NCBI GenBank assembly: GCA_023819025.1 | Contig: JAMWDC010000187.1 | Location: 1 to 5,029 of the forward strand | Length of the DNA stretch: 5,029 bases | Direction of reading: 5' to 3' | Source of the DNA: Candidatus Omnitrophota bacterium | GTDB taxonomy: Bacteria; Omnitrophota; Omnitrophia; Omnitrophales; Aquincolibacteriaceae | Shown: one piece after another, positions 1 through 5,029 of the stretch | Layout: each line of letters begins with the position of its first letter | Position numbering within the stretch: position 1 is the stretch's first letter | Made by a program: the position numbers and the translations under genes | The notes under the pieces: generated by a model | Databases searched by the model: none | What the model was told of the DNA's origin: nothing | Seen by the model: the letters and a program-made list of their open reading frames with translations, nothing else

Positions 1-1355
1 ACGAAGGTCTAATCCTTCCCTTCCTCGGTCGGAAGACAACGATTCCCACGGGTGCGTTCCAATTGGCCGGCCGTTTTCAGGCCCGGCTTATCCCTTGTTT
101 CACTGTTCACCGAGGTGGCCCTTATCATGATATTTTTATCGGGGAGGCCATCGAATGTCCGGATAAAGAAGATGACCAGGCAGGTTTCGCAAGGGCTGTC
201 CAACATTATCTTGCGATCCTGGAAGATTTCATTGAACGATTCCCCAGAGAATGGCTTTGGGGGAGTAAACGGTGGAAATATTGCTGGACCAAACGGCTTG
301 TGATTTTGTCCGACGGGAAAGCGGGTCATGTTAAACAATCCATGGCCCTCGCCGAAAGATTCCAAAGCCTTCAAACTCAATACGGCCGTCCCGGCATGGA
401 ATATCTGATCAAAATAATCGACGTTCAGTTCCGAACGCCTTGGAGAAAGAGACTGTTCAGCTGGTTTGCCTTTTTCTTTATTCCATGGGCTCAGGGCAGG
501 CTTCACTGGCTGAAATTTTTTCTCATGGATGAGACGTTGAAAGAGCTAGCCGCAACGCCTGCGGATTTTGTCATATCAGCCGGCTCCAGCCTGGTGGCTT
601 TGAATTTATGTCTGGCCCGCGAATCGCGCGCGAAGAGTGTGGTCCTCATGAAACCTAGTTTCCCCTATAATTTGTTTCGCTATGATTTGGCGGTGATCGG
701 GCTTCATGACGGAGGCATCATTCCGCAGGAGGCATTTCGTACCCTGCTGGCCCCGGGTTCGATCGACGGCGAAGATCTTGAAAAGGCATCGCAAGTGATT
801 CAAAAAGGGCTGCGGGATCCCGCTCATGTAAAAATTGCGGTTTTTATCGGAGGGCCGACCCGACGTTACCGGTTACATCTCGGGGACATCGAAAAGTTGA
901 TTATGGTACTGGAACACCTTTCGAAATCTTACGGGGACTATCTGCTGACGACCTCGCGACGGACTCCTGAATCCATCGTCCGTTTTCTCAAAAGTAAAGA
1001 GCCTTATTTGACTTCGTGTCAGATGCTTGTGATTGCCAGGGAGGATCCCCGCCCTGAGGTGGTTCCGGGCATGATGGGATTAGCAGATGTCTTGATCGTT
1101 ACCGAGGATAGCATCTCCATGATTTCCGAGGCCGTTCGATCGGCCAAAAAAGTCATTGTCTTGGAATTGGGATCTCAGGAATTGCCCGAGAAGCATCGGA
1201 GATTCAAGCAGATTCTGCAAAAACAGTCAGCCGTGGTCTTGGCGGGTCTTGATGATTTGGAGGAGAAGATTCGATGGATTCGCAAGCAGGAAGTTTCCAA
1301 GGTGATCGAATCCGAAGAGCTCGCCTTGATCGGGAGGCTTCAAGAGATTTTATGA
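1..1355 (+). CDS. Lipid A-type acyltransferase (C-terminal part) fused to ELM1/GtrOC1-family putative glycosyltransferase; 5' partial
   Basis: The reading frame is open from the first complete codon (position 3) and ends at TGA 1353-1355, so the true start lies upstream. Residues 1-92 (window numbering) match the end of LpxL/HtrB-type acyltransferases: PFLGRKTTIPTG, then an LA-GRFQARLIP stretch, and the closing REWLW...KRWK motif (84-92). These enzymes move an acyl chain onto lipid A precursors at the inner membrane; the catalytic HX4D motif would lie upstream of the window. From residue 97 the protein continues without a linker into an ELM1 domain (DUF1022 / Mito_fiss_Elm1). Its marks are LSDGKAGH (102-109), SAGSS (192-196), IGGP (282-285), TSRRTPE (317-323) and VTEDSISMISEA (366-377). 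ELM1-like bacterial proteins are annotated as putative glycosyltransferases, but their substrate is unknown. An aromatic patch at about 152-163 may touch the membrane. The ELM1 part has about 354 residues and looks complete. Both assignments are firm as families; the substrates are inferred. Confidence 0.92.
   Translation, partial: EGLILPFLGRKTTIPTGAFQLAGRFQARLIPCFTVHRGGPYHDIFIGEAIECPDKEDDQAGFARAVQHYLAILEDFIERFPREWLWGSKRWKYCWTKRLVILSDGKAGHVKQSMALAERFQSLQTQYGRPGMEYLIKIIDVQFRTPWRKRLFSWFAFFFIPWAQGRLHWLKFFLMDETLKELAATPADFVISAGSSLVALNLCLARESRAKSVVLMKPSFPYNLFRYDLAVIGLHDGGIIPQEAFRTLLAPGSIDGEDLEKASQVIQKGLRDPAHVKIAVFIGGPTRRYRLHLGDIEKLIMVLEHLSKSYGDYLLTTSRRTPESIVRFLKSKEPYLTSCQMLVIAREDPRPEVVPGMMGLADVLIVTEDSISMISEAVRSAKKVIVLELGSQELPEKHRRFKQILQKQSAVVLAGLDDLEEKIRWIRKQEVSKVIESEELALIGRLQEIL
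1259..1276 (+). promoter_or_regulatory. Shine-Dalgarno-like GGAGG before an alternative ATG for the GT4-GT9 gene
   Basis: GGAGG at 1259-1263 lies 10 bases before an in-frame ATG at 1274. This is the best-looking ribosome-binding site near the start of the second gene. Using it would add 26 residues, rich in Arg, Asp and Ser, before the expected GT4 N-terminus. The same bases encode Leu-Glu-Glu-Lys in the ELM1 domain, so the match may be chance. I prefer the start at 1352, where the protein begins as the family does. Confidence 0.25.
1332..1355 (+). promoter_or_regulatory. Weak ribosome-binding region and ATGA stop/start overlap
   Basis: The stop codon of the first gene (TGA 1353-1355) overlaps the chosen ATG of the second (1352-1354). 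GGGAGG at 1332-1337 is 14 bases upstream, which is long for a Shine-Dalgarno spacing; a GAG at 1344-1346 is closer but minimal. The four-base overlap is the usual arrangement for translational coupling, so ribosomes ending the acyltransferase-ELM1 protein would restart on the GT4-GT9 gene. Confidence 0.65.
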
Positions 1356-3487
1356 AAGTTCTGCAGATCTTACCTTCTTTAGAGGTTGGAGGCGTGGAGC
1401 GAGGAGTGATTGATCTTGCCCGGGCCATGAAGAATCGGGGAGAAGAAACGGTTGTTATTTCCTCGGGCGGTCCGTTGATTTCGGAACTTGAGAAGATGGG
1501 GATTCATCACTATCAGCTCGGTGTCCATAAAAAATCGGTTTTTTCTTTGGCTCTTGTCTCCAAGATTGCTGGGGTGATTCAGAGGGAACGGGTAGATATC
1601 GTTCATGCGCGGAGCCGTGTGCCTGCTTGGTTGGGCTGGTTGGCGGCCCGCCAAACCGGTAAACCTTTCATCACGACTTGTCACGGCTATTATTCTCCGC
1701 ACTGGCTGAGCCGGGTGATGGGGTGGGGTCAGTGCGTGATCGCAATTTCACAGGTGATCGGCCGTCACATGATCGATGATTTTGGCGTGCCCCCAGACCG
1801 GATAAGGTTGATTCACCGGGGTGTGGATCTCTCCCAGTTTTGTTTTCATCCGTCTCACTATGACGAAACGCCGAAAACTTTGCGGGTCATCAATGTGGCC
1901 CGGCTTTCTCCGATCAAAGGCCAACTCGAATTTTTGAGGGCGGTTCATCTTTTGCGCCGCCGGTTGCAGGGTGTCGAGGTTTGGCTTGTCGGATCCGAAG
2001 GCAAAGATCGGTGTAAATATACGGAATTGCTTCAAAAGACCATCCGCCAGCTCGGGCTTGAATCTTGTGTCAAATTACTGGGCACAAGACGCGATGTCGC
2101 GGGACTTTTAGCCCAGGCGGATTTATTAGTTCTTTCGACACTTATGCCGGAGGCCTTTGGCCGTGTCATCGTGGAGGCCGGTGCGGTGGGGACCGCCGTT
2201 CTAGCGACCGAGGTCGGCGGGGTTCTGGATATCATCGACCACAAGGAAAACGGGTGGTTAGTTTCTCCAGGGGATATCGAGGGTATGTCGGATGCGATGC
2301 ATCAGATGCTGATGGATCGGGATCTTTGTAAGCAATATGCACTTCGTCTCCGTCAGAAAATCGAGATGAAGTTTACCGTCGAACAAATGGTCGAAAAAAC
2401 GCTGGGGGTGTACCACGAGGTCCTGTGCAAAAAAAAGATTCTCGTGATCAAACTCGGTGCTGCAGGGGATGTGATCCTTGCGGTTCCGAGCCTGCGTATG
2501 CTCCGGCATCGCTTTCCGGAATCTTCCATTCGTCTGGTGGTGGATAAAAAATTAGCGTGTCTTGTTTCCCGCGCGCCGTACCTGGATGAAGTGATCCCGG
2601 TCAACCGCAAAAAACTCTCAAATCTTTTTTATCTCCTCAAGGTCGCCAAAAAACTTCGGAAAGAGTGCTGTGATATTTCCGTGGATTTTCAAAATACCAA
2701 ATGGACCCACCTTTTGTCTTATCTTTCCAATGTCCGAGAACGTTACGGATTTGCCCGCGGCGAGTTAGGTTTTTTGCTGAATCGTCCGGACCGAAGTTTT
2801 GATATTCATGATTCGCCGATCAAACACCAGTTTCGGATTCTTTCCAAACTCGGCGTGACCCAGTTGGACGAGGACCTGGAACTATGGGTGGAACCGGAGG
2901 CCGAGCAGAGAATGCGGAAGGTTTTGGGCTGCCGGAACGGTTCAGCGCAAGACCCGAAATGGGTGGGGCTGGTGATTGGTTCCAGTCCGAAATGGCCGAC
3001 CAAACGCTGGCCGCTTGACTCCTTTCAGGAATTAAGCAGGCTTTTGATCCAGAAGGCAGGCTGCCGCATTGTCTTGATCGGGACTCAAGAGGAATCGGAC
3101 GATCTTGCCGGATTTGATTCCTTTCCGAAAGATAGGATGATCAACCTCGTGGGGAAAACATCGCTTGAGGATCTTATCGTCCTGGTCAAATTGCTGGATG
3201 TTTTGGTTACCGGCGATACCGCCCCGCTCCATATTGCCAGCGCGGTCAAGACAAAAATCGTGGCCCTTTTCGGCCCGACCGATCCGAGGCGTTACATGCC
3301 TCCAGCGGAAAGCGCCGTGGTCTTAACACGTTATCTAGCCTGCCAGCCCTGCCATCGGGGGAAGTGTCCTCTGGAGGAAGAACGGGTCTGTTTAAAACGG
3401 ATTTCTGTGAATGATGTTTTTGAAGCAGTGCAAAAGCAATTGGGGATCGAATCTCACATCGGCCTCAAGATTTCGCCGCCATTGTGA
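1352..3487 (+). CDS. Two-domain glycosyltransferase: GT4 domain fused to GT9 (LPS heptosyltransferase family) domain
   Basis: A 711-residue protein joining two GT-B enzymes. Residues 1-359 form a GT4 glycosyltransferase: N-terminal LPSLEVGGVERG loop, DIVHARSRVPAW, the donor-site pair R184 and K189 in VARLSPIKG, and the EX7E motif (E267, E275) in PEAFGRVIVEAG. From residue 360 a GT9 domain starts abruptly: KKILVIKLGAAGD with the predicted catalytic Asp D373, SVDFQNTKW, TKRWP (K551-W553), TGDTAPLH (D622, H627) and LFGPTDP. A Cys cluster follows, C664-x2-C667-x4-C672-x7-C680, often seen in this family. GT9 enzymes transfer heptose from ADP-heptose to the LPS inner core in the cytoplasm; the sugar used here is not known. 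Each half has about the length of a free-standing enzyme, and there is essentially no linker. The join falls on an A8 run that may hide a frameshift or ancestral gene boundary. The start at ATG 1352 gives the family-like MKVLQILPSL; ATG 1274 is an alternative. Domain identities are very secure, exact specificity is not. Confidence 0.95.
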   Translation: MKVLQILPSLEVGGVERGVIDLARAMKNRGEETVVISSGGPLISELEKMGIHHYQLGVHKKSVFSLALVSKIAGVIQRERVDIVHARSRVPAWLGWLAARQTGKPFITTCHGYYSPHWLSRVMGWGQCVIAISQVIGRHMIDDFGVPPDRIRLIHRGVDLSQFCFHPSHYDETPKTLRVINVARLSPIKGQLEFLRAVHLLRRRLQGVEVWLVGSEGKDRCKYTELLQKTIRQLGLESCVKLLGTRRDVAGLLAQADLLVLSTLMPEAFGRVIVEAGAVGTAVLATEVGGVLDIIDHKENGWLVSPGDIEGMSDAMHQMLMDRDLCKQYALRLRQKIEMKFTVEQMVEKTLGVYHEVLCKKKILVIKLGAAGDVILAVPSLRMLRHRFPESSIRLVVDKKLACLVSRAPYLDEVIPVNRKKLSNLFYLLKVAKKLRKECCDISVDFQNTKWTHLLSYLSNVRERYGFARGELGFLLNRPDRSFDIHDSPIKHQFRILSKLGVTQLDEDLELWVEPEAEQRMRKVLGCRNGSAQDPKWVGLVIGSSPKWPTKRWPLDSFQELSRLLIQKAGCRIVLIGTQEESDDLAGFDSFPKDRMINLVGKTSLEDLIVLVKLLDVLVTGDTAPLHIASAVKTKIVALFGPTDPRRYMPPAESAVVLTRYLACQPCHRGKCPLEEERVCLKRISVNDVFEAVQKQLGIESHIGLKISPPL
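2417..2447 (+). other. A8 run with upstream GAGG at the GT4/GT9 boundary: possible slippage site or former gene junction
   Basis: Eight A's (2429-2436) followed by G form an in-frame A AAA AAG heptamer (2431-2437), the slippery sequence known from E. coli dnaX. GAGG at 2417-2420 sits 10 bases before the heptamer, a spacing like the dnaX stimulator. The same GAGG is 4 bases before a GTG at 2425-2427. If one A were missing, in DNA or in RNA, the GT4 frame would end at TGA 2445-2447 after CKKRFS (about 364 residues). The GTG would then open the GT9 frame as MQKKILVIKLG, a typical GT9 N-terminus. With the A8 as given, the GTG frame instead runs to TAA 2545-2547. I see no convincing hairpin directly downstream. 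The motif positions are read directly; the function is inferred. Confidence 0.5.
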
Positions 3488-3519
3488 CGAGACGCTCGGG
3501 GGTTCCAAGAATCATCATG
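3488..3519 (+). promoter_or_regulatory. Short spacer with weak ribosome-binding site before the tandem GT9 gene
   Basis: Only 29 bases separate TGA 3485-3487 from the chosen ATG 3517. GGGGG at 3498-3502 is 14 bases ahead and AAGA at 3507-3510 is 6 bases ahead; neither is a strong Shine-Dalgarno. No promoter or terminator fits in the gap. A GTG at 3484-3486 overlaps the previous stop (GTGA) and is in frame, which would add 11 residues and allow coupling. ATG 3517 is preferred because it gives MKILIVTK, the usual GT9 N-terminus. Confidence 0.5.
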
Positions 3520-5029
3520 AAGATTTTGATCGTGACCAAAAATTGGTTGGGGGATGTCCTTTTTGAATTTCCTGCCATCGAAATGATCCGCCAGCAGTAT
3601 CCGGAGGCAGAGATCGTATGTCTCGCCCCCGAACGGTGCCGGGAGATTTTGGAGGCAAATCCGGCAATCCATCGTGTGATCGTCTTTGATGAGCGCAGGG
3701 AACACCGCTCCTTATTGTCGCGGATTCGGTTTGTTCGCCAATTGAGAAAGGAAATTTGGGATCAAGCCTACCTTTTTCATCGGTCCCGGACACGCGCCTT
3801 TCTCCTTCTCCTTGCCGGTGTGAAGGAACGAATCGGCTATGGTACAAAAAGAAGTTGGTTTTTGACAAAAAGTTTTCCAGAACCTCAAACGCCAATCCAT
3901 CATGTGGATTATTTTTTGGAGTTGTTACGCCGGGCCGGAATTCCATGCCGTGAAAATATTCCCTATCACTTTTACTATTCCGACGACGACCGTCAAAGAG
4001 CTTTGCGGCTGCTTGAGAAACACGGCCTGGAGGATTTTGTTTGTTTTCATCTGAGTGCCAATTGGGGGCCCAAACGCTGGCCGCCGGTTCATTTCGCCAA
4101 GCTCGCTGATCTCATTTATTTACGGTTTGGACTCAAAATTGTGCTCACGGGAACGGCCCAGGATTTGTTTCTGGCCGAGGAAATGATGCGCAATGTCCGC
4201 CGTGCGCGGGTCATTTCTTTGGTCGGCGAGACAAAATTGGGAGAACTCGGGGCGATCTTCAAACGTGCCATCTTTCTTGTATCGGGCGATTCCGGCCCCA
4301 TGCATATGGCTCATGGTGTTGGTACGCCGGTCGTCGCCCTTTTCGGTCCGACCCATCCAGACCTGACAGGGCCTCGCGGGACAGCAGACAAAATCATTTT
4401 GAGTTATATTCCGGAAGGTTATACAAGTCCCTGGTACGAGAAAAAACTTCCTCCGGACGGCTGGTTGTCCCATATCCAACCGGAAGAAGTGATGCAGGCG
4501 ATCGAAAAGAAAGATTGGATTCGCCTTCGAGGGATCCCCCCGGAAAAGGAAATCCGTGAGCCGGCGGCGCAACCGCCTTTAAAATTCAAGTTGAATCGGC
4601 CGGTCAACAATATTCTCTTAGTAACGCTCAGTAACATTGGCGATGTGATCTTGACAACGCCGGTTATGATGACCTTGGCTTTGCAGTTTCCTGACGCACG
4701 TTTGACGGTTGTGGCGGGCCCCCGATCTAGGGCACTGCTTGAGAAAAGCCGGCATATTGACCGTCTTGTGGTATATGACAAACAGGCAGCCCTTCGTGGA
4801 AAATGGAATTTTTTAAAGGAACTTCGGCGGGAAAGTTATGATTGGGTGATCGATCTGAGGAATACGGCAATTCCTTATCTTGTCCGTGCAAAGAAACGAA
4901 GCCCCTTGTTTCGCCGGTTTCATTATCGTTCAAAACGCGAACGGAATCTAGAAGTGCTGAAGATGATGGGGCTTGAGCTGAAGACAGACCTTCCTCCTTT
5001 TGATTTTTTTCATGTTTCGGATGAAGAAA
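3517..5029 (+). CDS. Tandem GT9 (LPS heptosyltransferase family) protein, two GT9 domains; 3' partial
   Basis: The frame is open from ATG 3517 to the window end, at least 504 residues. Residues 1-about 340 are a full GT9 domain that looks closest to heptosyltransferase II (WaaF-like). It has MKILIVTKNWLGD with the predicted catalytic Asp D13, ERIGYGTKRSWFLT, GPKRWP (K186-W188), VGETKLGEL, SGDSGPMH (D258, H263) and ALFGPTHP. The enzyme family moves L-glycero-D-manno-heptose from an ADP donor onto the LPS inner core on the cytoplasmic side of the inner membrane. A polar, Pro- and Lys-rich linker (about 337-362) follows. A second GT9 domain then begins: NILLVTLSNIGD with predicted catalytic Asp D376, LTVVAGPRSR, WVIDLRNT and a basic KRSPLFRRFHYRSKRER stretch. 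Its C-terminal donor half lies outside the window. Unlike the GT9 domain of the preceding gene, the first domain lacks the Cys cluster after GPTHP. The sugar each half adds, and whether both are active, cannot be told from sequence; both visible catalytic Asp residues are kept. Confidence 0.94.
   Translation, partial: MKILIVTKNWLGDVLFEFPAIEMIRQQYPEAEIVCLAPERCREILEANPAIHRVIVFDERREHRSLLSRIRFVRQLRKEIWDQAYLFHRSRTRAFLLLLAGVKERIGYGTKRSWFLTKSFPEPQTPIHHVDYFLELLRRAGIPCRENIPYHFYYSDDDRQRALRLLEKHGLEDFVCFHLSANWGPKRWPPVHFAKLADLIYLRFGLKIVLTGTAQDLFLAEEMMRNVRRARVISLVGETKLGELGAIFKRAIFLVSGDSGPMHMAHGVGTPVVALFGPTHPDLTGPRGTADKIILSYIPEGYTSPWYEKKLPPDGWLSHIQPEEVMQAIEKKDWIRLRGIPPEKEIREPAAQPPLKFKLNRPVNNILLVTLSNIGDVILTTPVMMTLALQFPDARLTVVAGPRSRALLEKSRHIDRLVVYDKQAALRGKWNFLKELRRESYDWVIDLRNTAIPYLVRAKKRSPLFRRFHYRSKRERNLEVLKMMGLELKTDLPPFDFFHVSDEE

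Noticed and set aside
63..65. TTG as the start of the acyltransferase-ELM1 gene
   Set aside because: The frame is open back to the window edge and the upstream codons encode conserved acyltransferase sequence (PFLGRKTTIPTG), so the gene begins before the window.
9..506. 165-residue open frame on the minus strand opposite the acyltransferase-ELM1 junction
   Set aside because: It lies wholly opposite a strong coding frame with clear family motifs, and its translation resembles no family I recognise.
2482..2523. Seven-base inverted pairing (2482-2488 with 2517-2523) downstream of the A8 run
   Set aside because: It starts about 45 bases after the slippery run and has a 28-base loop, too far and too loose to act as a classical frameshift stimulator.
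3484..3486. GTG as the start of the tandem GT9 gene, overlapping the previous stop
   Set aside because: It has no Shine-Dalgarno and adds 11 residues ahead of the typical MKILIVTK start. It remains possible through translational coupling.
3515..3946. 143-residue minus-strand open frame opposite the first GT9 domain of the third gene
   Set aside because: Antisense shadow of a confident GT9 coding region; its product is low-complexity and basic, with no motif.
3000..4084. Perfect 15-base repeat at 3000-3014 and 4070-4084
   Set aside because: Both copies encode the conserved KRWP motif of GT9 domains, so protein-level constraint explains them; not a mobile or regulatory repeat.
4120..4572. 150-residue minus-strand open frame opposite the end of the first GT9 domain
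   Set aside because: Antisense to the GDSGPMH and GPTHP motif region; no recognisable domain or ribosome-binding site.
1..5029. tRNA or rRNA genes, CRISPR arrays, insertion sequences, terminators
   Set aside because: Nearly every base is in the three coding frames; I saw no array of spaced repeats, transposase motifs or hairpin followed by a T-run.

Overview
The window lies inside a tightly packed, single-strand (+) gene cluster for lipopolysaccharide (LPS) assembly. It holds only three coding sequences, covering almost every base. The first lacks its 5' end and the third lacks its 3' end. The organism must be a Gram-negative (diderm) bacterium, because a lipid A-type acyltransferase and heptosyltransferase-family enzymes stand together. 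Base composition looks roughly balanced (about 50% G+C by eye). I cannot name the lineage with confidence. Unusual multi-domain LPS enzymes make me think of poorly characterised diderm groups such as Omnitrophota, but that is only an impression.

Layout: (1) positions 1-1355, the C-terminal end of a lysophospholipid/lipid A acyltransferase domain fused directly to an ELM1/GtrOC1-type putative glycosyltransferase domain. (2) Positions 1352-3487, a GT4 glycosyltransferase fused to a GT9 (ADP-heptose:LPS heptosyltransferase family) domain, overlapping gene 1 by four bases (ATGA). (3) Positions 3517 to beyond 5029, a tandem protein with one complete GT9 domain followed by the start of a second. 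The spacers are -4 and +29 bases, and I see no promoter or terminator, so all three probably belong to one operon that runs in from upstream and continues downstream.

Function: the acyltransferase would complete lipid A. The GT4, GT9 and ELM1-type domains would add inner-core sugars on the cytoplasmic face of the inner membrane. All three genes are two-domain fusions, so six LPS-type domains are carried on three polypeptides.

The most notable local signal is a run of eight A residues (2429-2436) exactly at the GT4/GT9 boundary. With seven A's instead of eight, the gene would resolve into two ordinary overlapping genes: GT4 ending at TGA 2445-2447, and GT9 starting at GTG 2425 with a family-like N-terminus and a GAGG ribosome-binding site just upstream. 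The fusion could therefore be a real recent event, a slippery or phase-variable switch, or a one-base sequence error.
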